From the NCBI GenBank assembly GCA_045637805.1, contig JAZUAE010000029.1, positions 1-25,309 of the forward strand: a DNA stretch of 25,309 nt, in the 5' to 3' direction. The translations under genes and the position numbers were made by a program. Positions 14,963 through 23,900 of this stretch are shown here, piece after piece. The notes beneath the pieces were generated by a model. It was not told the origin of the DNA. It made no database searches and worked only from the letters and a program-made list of their open reading frames with translations. This stretch comes from CAKVLG01 sp045637805. GTDB lineage: Bacteria > Bacillota > Clostridia > Christensenellales > UBA1242. Every line of letters starts with the position of its first letter. Position 1 is the first letter of the stretch.

Positions 14963-15901
14963 TTACATTTCCTCGCTTTCTTGTTGTTTTGCATAAGTTT
15001 TTTGTGAGTAATTGTTGTTTTCGGTAGCATTTTGATTTTGACTTTCTCTTTCTTTTTTACGAACATCAATATCAATCGTGTTTTCCATATTTTTAGATAC
15101 TTGATAAACAACAGAGCGGACCGTTTGTAAATTATCTTTAAATTTTATCATTTCATCTTCACTTAATTTTGCAATTCCACTAAAATCAAAGTTAGGTTTT
15201 TCAAAATTGTATTTAGATTTTAAAGTATAGACAGTTGCGTCGTGCATTATTTTTTTTATATTTTTATCATCAAGCCCAACTTGTCTGCGTGCATTTAACA
15301 ATACTGTTGAAACTTTGTCAAAAAGTTCTTCAATAACTTCGCTTAAATAAATTCCGTTTTGAATAACAATTTGCTTGTTTTCAATATCAATCTTTGATTT
15401 CTCTGGGATTGTATCATATACAATTTTATAACCTCGTGCAGTATGTTCTAGTGAATTTTTGACAGAATCAAAGTGTTTTGCTAGTTTTTCTTTGTCAATA
15501 TCTAATGGCAATTCTTTACCTGTGGTTTGCGATACATCATATAACACATTTATCTTGGTTGTGAGTTTATCAGAGCCATTAAGATAAGTTGTGCCTTTGC
15601 TATCGGTATAACCTAAATCATTTTTATAAATACATAATGCAATGGTATTTATATATTTAGGGCTTTCAACAAGGTTGCGACCTTTCTTTTCCCAAACTTC
15701 TTTCATATCAATTTTTGTAGCTTCTGGCATTTGAGCTAGAACTAACACGTCATTATCAATAGAAATATTTGGGAATTTAGCAACAGCGTCTAAAATATCA
15801 GTTATTTTGCCTTGTTTTAGATATTCAAAGTATTTTTCTTTTGATAGATTTTCCAAATCTTCAAGTGTTGTATAATAATTTTTCTTTTCTTCTTGTTCCA
15901 T
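14963..15901 (-). CDS. ArdC-like protein with degenerate metallopeptidase-type domain
   Basis: This 312-residue soluble protein has a central stretch that fits the ArdC-like N-domain: VWEKKGRNLVESPKY, then INVLYDVSQTTGKELP. ArdC proteins bind single-stranded DNA and block restriction of incoming DNA. Family members often carry a C-terminal zinc-peptidase domain with HExxH. Here the expected place reads EVIEELFDKVS, so the zinc ligands appear lost. The C-terminus is a charged, Gln/Asn-rich tail. GGAG lies seven bases before the ATG and overlaps the VirB4 stop. A transfer-machinery accessory role is an alternative, since it sits directly behind virB4. Confidence 0.7.
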   Translation of the reverse strand: MEQEEKKNYYTTLEDLENLSKEKYFEYLKQGKITDILDAVAKFPNISIDNDVLVLAQMPEATKIDMKEVWEKKGRNLVESPKYINTIALCIYKNDLGYTDSKGTTYLNGSDKLTTKINVLYDVSQTTGKELPLDIDKEKLAKHFDSVKNSLEHTARGYKIVYDTIPEKSKIDIENKQIVIQNGIYLSEVIEELFDKVSTVLLNARRQVGLDDKNIKKIMHDATVYTLKSKYNFEKPNFDFSGIAKLSEDEMIKFKDNLQTVRSVVYQVSKNMENTIDIDVRKKERESQNQNATENNNYSQKTYAKQQESEEM

Positions 15902-15911
15902 TTATTTACTC

Positions 15912-18533
15912 CTAATTCTCGAAAATATCTTTAATGTGTGGAGTGGCAACAACTCTAATATTTGTCCTATTGGTAGGACCTGTAATTAAGAAAGCACTTC
16001 CACGTGGTAAATTTACAATGTTTTCCGTTTCGCTTTCATTGATTTGACCTGCTTTTTCATAAAGAACACACAAGTCAGCCATATCATTAGGAGAAAGTGA
16101 GAAGATAAACGAATATTGACTTACATTTATAATTGCACAAGATTTTCGTGCAATCTCTGGGCTTCCTACAAAGTCCTTAACGTTTTGAGTAATAACAATT
16201 TGCATTCCGTTATATTTTCTAATACGCTTTGCAAGTTGATACATAAAGTCAAGTGCTATTGGGAATTTTTCATCAATAAAGACGTGTGCTTCGTCAATAG
16301 CAATAACAATCTTTCTATCAGCATTATTCATAATGTTATAATCTCTATTTCTAATGACTTCGTTGTCTAACCATTTTAGAACTAAAAGCATTTGTGCATT
16401 TCCAATCAAATTGTTTTTGTTAGACAATAACTTTTGAAAGTTAAACACAACAAAGTTTTCAGTAGGATTGAATGTAGTAAATCCGTTCCATAGTGCAGAG
16501 TTTCGACCTCCGCGCCTAAACTTGCTAATATAGTTAGATAAAACTTTGTAGCAAGAAAGGTTGTATTCATCTTTTTCATTTTCTATTCTTTTGTCGATTT
16601 CTTCTGCTAAATCTTGGAATATTGGATAATCCTTTGCTCTTAAAGTGGTTAAATCAGTTTTAGCTGAAATACCTTTTTTATTGTAGATTTCCACAATAAT
16701 CTTATTTAAAAGCTCCAAACTATCTGGATTTATTCCTTGAAGAATTAATCTAAAAAATTCTTCCAAGAATTGCAAATGGGAGTAGAACGAGTTGCTTGTT
16801 CCGTCACTATTCTCATCATCTAAACTCGCAATAATGTGAAATGGGTTTATACGACCATTTTTAGAAGATGATACATCTAGCACACGACCTTTAAGGTTGT
16901 TTGCCAAGTTGTTATATTCGTTTTCTGGGTCCAAGATAAATACTTTTGCATTATCACTTGCAAGATTAGCAAGCAATGTTTTTGTGCAATAAGATTTACC
17001 AGAGCCAGATTTTCCAATAATAACAGTGTTAGAGTTTACACGTTCATCATCTCTTTTAAAGAAATCAACAAATGTTGGTAATTTGTTTTCTCCAATAAGT
17101 AATCCTTTATCATCAAGTATTGCATTACTAACAAATGGGAAAGCACTAGCAATAATAGAAGAATTAAGACCACGAGAGATATTAACTTTGTTATATGTGT
17201 TTATATTAGTAGAAAAATAGCTTTCTATTTGTCTGCCAAACATTTCACTAAACTTAAAGCCAAGTTCTCGCAATTTTCTTCTTACATATTTCTTGTTAGT
17301 TGTTTCTTTGCCAATATCGTATGCGGTAATGATTAGTGTGCTATCAAAGAAAACTTCATTGTCATTTTGTAGGCCTTCAAGTAAAACTTGTAAAGATTCC
17401 AAGTGTGTTTGCTTGTCAATTTGAGAGCTTGCTTTTCCAAGAGTTGTTTGCGACATCAATTCATTGATAGCATTATCAATTCGTTTGATTGCTTTGTATT
17501 TTTCAACAGGTTTGTTTTTCATAACAACTTTGGTGTTTGGCAAGTCAAAGAGTTCTTGTGCCCACGCGTTATCAACTTTTAGTGGATAATCTGTGATTAC
17601 AAAGTGAGTAAGTGTTTTGTTATTTTGTTTAGTGCAAAGTGTTTTAAATTGCACTTGCTCTGGATAGATGTGTCTAATATAATCTTTTTGAGCATACTTA
17701 TCAAAATCTCTTTCGTCAAAATCTCTGTCATAGGAGTATTTTAGAAAGATTGCTAATTCCTTACTATTTAATCTTTTTGCCTCTAAATTGTTGTTCTTTA
17801 AAGAATTTTCTAATATTTCAAGAGAGTTATTTAAACTATTCTTGTCTATATCGTGTAGCGCTATATAATAAGCACTAGCATAAATTTTGTCATTTGAATT
17901 TAAACTTTCAATTAAATTCATTCTATCTTCAATGATTTCAACTCTTTTTCTAAACTCATCTTCATTTAAAATTCCATTCTCATTTTCTTCAACTAGGTTT
18001 TTAATTCTTGTAAGTTCGTTTTTAAGGTAATCATCAAAGATAATTGGTTTTTCTAATTTAATGATGTCATACTCTTGGAACTCTCCAACATTTTTAAGAG
18101 TGTTAGATATTACACCATCAATAAAGTAATTTTGTTTATTCATTGACAAAAGGTTAAATTCTATTGGTGTGATTTGAACTACACCTGTCATAATTCCGTC
18201 TTTTCCGTTAATAATGTCATCGTGAATAGATGAGTAAGGAATGATAGAACTTATATGTGCATTTCCTTTTGTCTTTTTAGTAAAAGTTTTTCTAGCAATA
18301 GCGAATTTAAAACCATAACCAACTGCTTGATATAACTTAATATCTCCAAGCGGTATATACATTGGCGCGACTAATATTAAAATGATTAGTGCTATTGTAT
18401 ATTTATTTGGTAAATTGCTCGTGACTGCTAATGCCAAAAAGGCAAGAGCTATGACGCCAATTATGACGTCATAGATTCCAATACCTTTATAAAACTGAAC
18501 TTTTACCTTTGTTCGTTTAGGTATTATTCGCAT
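15912..18533 (-). CDS. virB4: VirB4-type conjugation ATPase with N-terminal membrane helices
   Basis: This 873-residue ATPase powers assembly of the type IV secretion channel on the inner face of the membrane. Residues 22-37 and 45-61 are two hydrophobic helices, matching a VirB3/PrgI-like module fused ahead of the ATPase. The C-terminal half has Walker A GKSGSGKS (507-514), then VFILDPENEY, Walker B IVIAIDEAH (742-750) and QIVITQN (778-783). The order and size recall the Mbov_0397 family of mycoplasma ICEs. AAGGAG lies seven bases before the ATG, which falls 17 bases inside the VirB6-like gene, giving coupled translation. Confidence 0.93.
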   Translation of the reverse strand: MRIIPKRTKVKVQFYKGIGIYDVIIGVIALAFLALAVTSNLPNKYTIALIILILVAPMYIPLGDIKLYQAVGYGFKFAIARKTFTKKTKGNAHISSIIPYSSIHDDIINGKDGIMTGVVQITPIEFNLLSMNKQNYFIDGVISNTLKNVGEFQEYDIIKLEKPIIFDDYLKNELTRIKNLVEENENGILNEDEFRKRVEIIEDRMNLIESLNSNDKIYASAYYIALHDIDKNSLNNSLEILENSLKNNNLEAKRLNSKELAIFLKYSYDRDFDERDFDKYAQKDYIRHIYPEQVQFKTLCTKQNNKTLTHFVITDYPLKVDNAWAQELFDLPNTKVVMKNKPVEKYKAIKRIDNAINELMSQTTLGKASSQIDKQTHLESLQVLLEGLQNDNEVFFDSTLIITAYDIGKETTNKKYVRRKLRELGFKFSEMFGRQIESYFSTNINTYNKVNISRGLNSSIIASAFPFVSNAILDDKGLLIGENKLPTFVDFFKRDDERVNSNTVIIGKSGSGKSYCTKTLLANLASDNAKVFILDPENEYNNLANNLKGRVLDVSSSKNGRINPFHIIASLDDENSDGTSNSFYSHLQFLEEFFRLILQGINPDSLELLNKIIVEIYNKKGISAKTDLTTLRAKDYPIFQDLAEEIDKRIENEKDEYNLSCYKVLSNYISKFRRGGRNSALWNGFTTFNPTENFVVFNFQKLLSNKNNLIGNAQMLLVLKWLDNEVIRNRDYNIMNNADRKIVIAIDEAHVFIDEKFPIALDFMYQLAKRIRKYNGMQIVITQNVKDFVGSPEIARKSCAIINVSQYSFIFSLSPNDMADLCVLYEKAGQINESETENIVNLPRGSAFLITGPTNRTNIRVVATPHIKDIFEN

Positions 18534-19905
18534 TGTCTTGCTCCTTATTTAAAATTGATTTTCCTTGTGCGTGGTTAATAAAATTATCTCCTTTCACAAC
18601 ATTCTTCGCTCTTGGTATGAAGTTCTTTCCAACACCAACAATACCACCATTAGCAAAGTCCTTAATCATTCCTATTGGCATAGTTGCTAAACGAGTAGGA
18701 GTTCCTAGATATTTAGCAACCTTGCTTTGCTCATTGGTTTTGTTTAAATATGGTTTACTTGTAGGAGCGGCAAAGGAATCTTTAAATCCTCTTGACATAG
18801 AGCGAGTTGATTTCTTGGTGTCGATAAATCTTTTTCCACCAAGAGCTGCACCAACTGCGGTTGCTCCAACACCTGCGGTCATTTTTGCTATATGACCACC
18901 AGTTTGCATATTTCTAAATAATTGTTGGGTTTCGTTTTGTCCGGCGGTATTGCCAGTTAATTGTGCAATCACTAGGTTTGCCTTCGTGACTGCAAAAGCA
19001 CCGCCGATCAAGAACAGAATTTGAACAATTCCATTTTTAAATGAATTTGTGAAGAAAGTAATGCTACTCACTTGCGGTATAATTATGAAAAATAAATTCA
19101 TAGATAAGATAATTCCATAAGCACCAAGCACTTTCGATATTATCATATCACGCCATATTCGAAATCTATTTCCATCGTCAATAGGAATTGTGCTTACGCT
19201 AACCGGCGAGATAATGTATAAGAGCACTATGTCAAAAATTCTTTGAATAAATGTCACAGCGCTCATAACAAACATAACCATAATTACAATGGAGCCAAGT
19301 ATTCCAATAAGGAAATCCATACTACGAAGATTGTAATATTGACTAACAACACCAATATCAAAATAATCTAATTGACCGGTTAGGAACATTTGCTCAATGG
19401 CGGCACGTTCTCCTAAATCTCCAATGTAAGCGTGTTGTCCGCTAGTGACGAGTATTTGTCCACCAATAGTTGCTTGTCCTCCTGCGGATAAAGCATAAGG
19501 ATTCATACTCGTGTTAATTGCTCCCATGACAGCGTTTGTCAATGTTATACCTGCTATCAATATAAAAGGCACCATCAAGAACAAAGCAAAACTTTGAAAT
19601 GCTTTGCCAAGAATTTGTGCCTTTGATTTTTTGTTTTCGCCATAAGCATACTCACTACGAATAATTGCTATCATAACGAAAACTGCAAGCAAGATAGTTG
19701 CAATTAAGAAAATGTAGAAGAACGTTGTTCTAACCGTATCACTTAAAATAAAGTGGGATAAGAGTTCGGTTTCTTCGCCTTCAATGGTTATCGTATCTAT
19801 TCCTGCAAGGACATAGAATATCTCTCGTATAAAGTCAATGATATAACAAATCGTTTTTTGAAAACCATAAAGTAATTCAAAAATCCAATTCGTTAACCAA
19901 TCCAT
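18517..19905 (-). CDS. VirB6/TrbL-like polytopic membrane protein
   Basis: This 462-residue protein likely forms the inner-membrane part of the conjugation channel. Several membrane segments are visible, at about 57-80, 100-127, 193-215, 222-243, 255-277 and 285-310, with a more hydrophobic N-terminal stretch at about 12-35. A Gly/Ala- and Lys-rich cytoplasmic tail of roughly 130 residues follows. Length and topology fit VirB6/TrbL and the Mbov_0396-type ICE membrane proteins. It follows the beta-rich anchored protein by six bases and overlaps virB4 by 17 bases. GAGGTG provides the ribosome site. Confidence 0.85.
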   Translation of the reverse strand: MDWLTNWIFELLYGFQKTICYIIDFIREIFYVLAGIDTITIEGEETELLSHFILSDTVRTTFFYIFLIATILLAVFVMIAIIRSEYAYGENKKSKAQILGKAFQSFALFLMVPFILIAGITLTNAVMGAINTSMNPYALSAGGQATIGGQILVTSGQHAYIGDLGERAAIEQMFLTGQLDYFDIGVVSQYYNLRSMDFLIGILGSIVIMVMFVMSAVTFIQRIFDIVLLYIISPVSVSTIPIDDGNRFRIWRDMIISKVLGAYGIILSMNLFFIIIPQVSSITFFTNSFKNGIVQILFLIGGAFAVTKANLVIAQLTGNTAGQNETQQLFRNMQTGGHIAKMTAGVGATAVGAALGGKRFIDTKKSTRSMSRGFKDSFAAPTSKPYLNKTNEQSKVAKYLGTPTRLATMPIGMIKDFANGGIVGVGKNFIPRAKNVVKGDNFINHAQGKSILNKEQDNANNT

Positions 19906-19911
19906 AATTCA

Positions 19912-20427
19912 TTACACCTCGTCAAAGAAGAATAGTATAGTATCAAATGTGAAAGCACATTCACCAGATTGTGTGAACGAGATAGTAAATTCATCAGTTG
20001 GTAAAATTTCAACCGCTTCATTTAAGAGCAAGTTTACATTTCTCATTTGTCCGTCTTTAAACTCAACAGAAGTTGTAGTTAAAGATGTTCCATTTTTTTC
20101 AAGAGAAACGTTTAGTGTAAATTCTTCGTTTGACTTAACAATAAATGCAAGTCCCAAAGAGTTAAAACCTTTCTCTTTGTTAATTGTAAGTTTTGTGTAT
20201 TGTTTGTTTTGGATTTCGCTATCAAAGCTAATATCGTTTGTGATTGTTGAAATATTGTAATCAATGTTTTCTTCATCTTTCACTTCACAAGTAATTGTTG
20301 TGAGAGTGACGTCTAATTCTTCTTTCGTCACTATCTTATTTGTGCTTGAACTTCCACCAAGCATAATAAGGAATAGGATAAATACTGCGAGCACAATTCC
20401 GGCTCCAATAATAAGTTTTTTCTTCAT
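19912..20427 (-). CDS. Membrane-anchored beta-rich protein, possible channel component
   Basis: This 171-residue protein begins MKKKLIIGAGIVLAVFILFLIMLGG, a signal-anchor at about residues 5-25. A Ser/Thr-rich linker follows, then a domain of alternating hydrophobic residues that looks like a small beta sandwich. No Cys follows the hydrophobic segment in a lipobox position. I do not recognise the family. Position between the pilin and VirB6-like genes suggests an extracellular or wall-facing secretion component, perhaps in the place of VirB8-like or pilin-associated proteins; this is inferred. Confidence 0.8.
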   Translation of the reverse strand: MKKKLIIGAGIVLAVFILFLIMLGGSSSTNKIVTKEELDVTLTTITCEVKDEENIDYNISTITNDISFDSEIQNKQYTKLTINKEKGFNSLGLAFIVKSNEEFTLNVSLEKNGTSLTTTSVEFKDGQMRNVNLLLNEAVEILPTDEFTISFTQSGECAFTFDTILFFFDEV

Positions 20428-20453
20428 AAATTTTTTAAGTCCTTTTAATTAAA

Positions 20454-20744
20454 TTAAGCAACTTGACTTGTCACCCAATCTTGTAAGATAGGCATTGCAA
20501 TCTTCAAGCCAATGATTAAAACGAATATACATACAAAACCTATAATCGCACCAATCAAATCTTTCTTGGCTTTCTCTCGTGAGCCGGCTTCATCAGCTTT
20601 CGCTAACTTAACTCCAAGAACAATACAGTAAATGGTTCCGATAGAACCTACAAGGCCGATTGCTGGCCACAAGATTGCATTTAATACTTCCAACACCGGA
20701 GCTAAAATCGGGTTGAAATCTATTGCTGCTAACATACTACGCAT
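20454..20744 (-). CDS. VirB2/TrbC-like pilin-type membrane protein
   Basis: This 96-residue protein has two hydrophobic helices (about 17-40 and 58-83) separated by a short charged loop, KLAKADEAGSREKAKKD. That is the layout of VirB2/TrbC pilins and of the Mbov_0395 pilin-like family of mycoplasma ICEs. There is no long cleavable leader; the N-terminus MRSMLAAIDFNP is short. ATG 20744 is preceded by GGAGG at 20756-20760. The in-frame TTG at 20762 overlaps that site and is rejected. It is the first gene after the terminator/oriT-like gap and heads the secretion operon. Confidence 0.82.
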   Translation of the reverse strand: MRSMLAAIDFNPILAPVLEVLNAILWPAIGLVGSIGTIYCIVLGVKLAKADEAGSREKAKKDLIGAIIGFVCIFVLIIGLKIAMPILQDWVTSQVA

Positions 20745-20782
20745 AATAAATATTTCCTCCAAATTTGTTTATAATTTTGTTT

Positions 20783-20807
20783 AAAAAATGCCTATCGAAA
20801 TAGGCAT
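20783..20807 (-). terminator. Terminator hairpin nearest the pilin gene
   Basis: On the minus strand ATGCCTAT pairs with ATAGGCAT (arms 20800-20807 and 20788-20795) around a 4-base loop, followed by TTTTTT minus one base of overlap with the stem. It lies about 40 bases before the pilin start and so could act as an attenuator for the secretion operon. Confidence 0.8.
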
Positions 20808-20830
20808 AAAAAGAAGTGGGTATCCCACTT
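20808..20830 (-). terminator. Second, tandem terminator hairpin
   Basis: On the minus strand AAGTGGG (20830-20824) pairs with CCCACTT (20820-20814) around a 3-base loop, followed by CTTTTT. It stands directly before the hairpin at 20783-20807, making a double terminator between the giant surface gene and the pilin gene. Confidence 0.8.
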
Positions 20831-20842
20831 GCTTTAAGATAT

Positions 20843-20965
20843 GGGGAGTGAGTCAAAATGAAACTCGGGGGTGTTCGCACTGAAACACCGAAAATCCCTT
20901 ATTTTATAGGGGTTTTTCGCACCGAATTTCCAATTTTGAGTCCGCTCCTTATCCTGCTCCCTAAA
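20843..20965 (+). other. oriT: Candidate origin of transfer (oriT) with IncP/Ti-type nick site
   Basis: The plus strand carries CCTTATCCTGCTCCC, with ATCCTG at 20951-20956. This fits the nick consensus of MOB-P relaxases (IncP RP4, Ti), which cut after the G. Directly 5' of it, ATTTTGAGTCCGCTCC (20933-20948) is an imperfect inverted repeat of GGAGTGAGTCAAAAT (20845-20859). Between the arms lie two further hairpins (20870-20889 and 20891-20916) and a direct repeat TTCGCAC-x-GAA (20874, 20916). In RP4 an inverted-repeat arm likewise abuts the nick motif. The relaxase gene is not in the window, so the assignment rests on motif and layout. Confidence 0.55.
20891..20916. other. Hairpin within the oriT-like gap, possible bidirectional terminator
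   Basis: AAAATCCCT pairs with AGGGGTTTT (arms 20891-20899 and 20908-20916, one G-T pair) around an 8-base AT loop. T residues follow on the plus strand, and the minus-strand arm ends in TTTT. It could end transcripts from either side or be part of the oriT fold. Confidence 0.5.
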
Positions 20966-20980
20966 ATAAATAGCAAAATC

Positions 20981-23900
20981 CTATTCATTTTCTGGGTTTT
21001 CACTATCACCATCATTAAAATCATCTTCAATAATGGTTTCTTCTAAATCTTCTTCGATAACTTCGTCTTTGTAATAATGATGTCTTGATTTAATCAATAA
21101 AACTATTAGTAAAACTACCAACGCACCAAGCCCTGCAAGAACTGCAATACTAGGTCCGTTAAGAGAATAAAGTCGTTCAAAAGTGTAAGTTGTAGAGTTG
21201 CCAGCTTCGTCAGTTAGCACTACAATAAATCTTCCACATTTCTCAATTTCTTCTCCAATCTTATAGTCAAATGGAGCTCCGTCAACAGTTATATAAATGG
21301 TGTAAGGTTGCTCACTTACATTCTTCATAACAACAACTTTTTTTGTTGTTCCGCCATTTTCAACACCGACCAATTCTAGTGTTGGTGGTGTGGTATCAAG
21401 CGTGATTTCAAATGAATATTCTTTGCCAGTTCTCTCATCTAAAATGTTTACTAAATAATGTCCTTCATCATAGAGATATAGGTTATTTTCTAATACTTGA
21501 TATTCGTAATTCTCATCATCTTTTAGAACGCTTTTAACCGATATATCTTCTTGCAAAATATGATTTAGGTTTTGTTTTCGTTTAGTAATAATTGTAAAGA
21601 AAGAGCTTGTGCGATTTTGTAATTCATCTATGATTGTGTAAGAGTATTCGCCTTCATCTTTTAATATCTGCTCGAAAGAATAGTCAATAGGTTTTCCGTC
21701 TTTATACATCACAATTTTAAGATTTTCATAAGCAATTAATCTAACATCTCCGTTAGAAATTCCACCACGATAAACATTTATATCGTATGAAATTTCTTTA
21801 TCAATTTCAAATTCAAAAGTGATAAAGTTTTTGGCTAAATCTACAATATAGACAACATATTTTCCGTTGGTTGTGATTTCAGTTCCAAGATGGTAAACAT
21901 CTTTGAAATTGTCATTTCTTATATACCAACAAGACAAATTACTTTCGTTTGAAATAATCCAAGCGGAGCCATTTGTCTTACCAAATTCTTCAACTCCATA
22001 CAGAGTTGCAGTTGGTGGTGTTTTATCTATTGTGAAAGTGAAATACAACGTGTTTGTGTATTCATCTTCAAGTTTAACAAGATATTCGCCTTCTTCTGTT
22101 ATCATCAATCCAAACTCATAATCCATTTCAACATCGTCTTTGTATAAGGCAACATTTAATGGCTCTTTTTCTATTAGTCGCACATCAAAGTTGATGTATC
22201 TTATATCTTCTATTTCGTAAATGTTTCCATTAGTATCTGCTATAATAAATTCTATTGTTTTGTCTATTTCAAAAGTTGCTTGTGTTTGGTTAAATATTTC
22301 ATCTTGAAGTGTAATTGTGTAAATACCTTCAATGGTCAAAACTTGACCTTTTCTATATTCTTGTGTTTTGCCATCAAGGGTGTAAGTTGCGGTATATTGC
22401 TCCTCACCAGAATCCCAAGTTGCGTAAACGCTACCACCAGTTTTGCCATTTGGCTCAACTCCAAATAGATGTAAAATAGGTTTAATTGTTTTGATTGTGA
22501 ATGAGTAATTGTTGTAATTTTCGATGTCAGTTTTATCTACCAACTGAATAGAATATACAATCTCGCTTTCTTCAACCGGTGTGAAAACAAGTGTAGTTAA
22601 ATTCTTATCAGTAGTGGCTGGGGCTTCAAAAGAAGAATTGTCTTTATTTACTACCACAAAGTATTTATTGCTATCATAAATAAATTTGACCTCATCTTTT
22701 GTCTTGCCATTGTGAGTGACGCCAACAAGAATACCAGTTGGCAAATCTTTCTCGAATTTGAACTCGTAAGACAAAGTTCTACCGAAGTTATCTGTGATTT
22801 CAACAACATAAATTCCACCTTTGTTAAAGGTGTATTTTAAGGTGTTTGGGTTTATATAAATAAGTTCATTTGTATTATCATCTGGTTTTTCGTCATAACC
22901 ATTTTCACTATTTAGGCAAGTGCCATTCCTATATATTTTTAGGTCTGTGATAGAGTTATAACTTTCGCCAGTATTGATTGTTATTTTTAATTGTGTATTT
23001 GCATTTATGGTTTCAAATTTGACTTCTGGTGCTTTTCCAAGCAAATAAACTTTAAAGGTAAAAGGTGTATTAACTCGGTCGGCAATAGTTATTGTAAACT
23101 CACCAGAGCCCATATCTTCAAAGTTAGGAAGTTCGTCCAAATAGGTATATCTTGTTGTTTTGCCTTGTGGATTCTTAACTTCCAAAGTCCACCATTTATC
23201 ATCTTCAACAACATTGATTATTTTAAAACTTTCATAATAGAACACTAACTCGTTATTTGCAGGAATATCTGCTTTTGATATTGTTTGAGTAATTGTCTTA
23301 TCTTTGCCATATATTTTGGCCTCTATGTCCAATAAAGGAGCATTTAAGTCCAAATACACATAATAAGTTGTTTCGTGTCCTACAAAGTCAATTTCTTTGA
23401 TTTTATATAATCCGTGAGAGTTGACTTGTGATATAAAAGGTAATCCATATTGTAGTTCTTTCCAATTTTCATTGTTATCTTCTTGATAATCACAATAAAT
23501 CTTGTAAGTATCATTATTATCACTAAATCTAAAAGTAAAGTTATTTACAATACAACCTTTAATACCATTTGAAGTAATAAAACAATCTATAACACTATCA
23601 TCAATAGTATTTCCATAGTTGTTGGGAGAAAGAGTGGCGTTAATCTTGTTGATTTGTTCACTAGAAACATAATTTTTAGCATAATATTCCACAACTTCAT
23701 CTAATGCCTGTGCATTAAAGTAATACACATACAAATTAGGATTTTCGCGGGATTTATAATACCAATAATCTCCAACTTTAACTTCTTCGCCAGTTGCTAA
23801 CAAATTAGTGTAAATAAAGTCATCAACATTAGATAAAGTGTAGGAAGTGACTAGATTATTGTATTCGGCACTTTTCGCCAAAGACAATGCCATATTATAT

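Noticed and set aside
14962..15111. A longer start for the 14719 gene
   Set aside because: The extension lies wholly inside the ArdC-like gene in another frame; ATG 14961 has a good ribosome site and begins one base after that gene's stop.
20745..20762. TTG start for the pilin gene
   Set aside because: The TTG overlaps the GGAGG ribosome site itself; ATG 20744 is correctly placed downstream of it.
20840..20880. A minus-strand promoter (TTTCAT, 16 bases, TATCTT) inside the oriT-like gap
   Set aside because: The boxes are weak and two terminators follow before the pilin gene, so it cannot be supported as the operon promoter.
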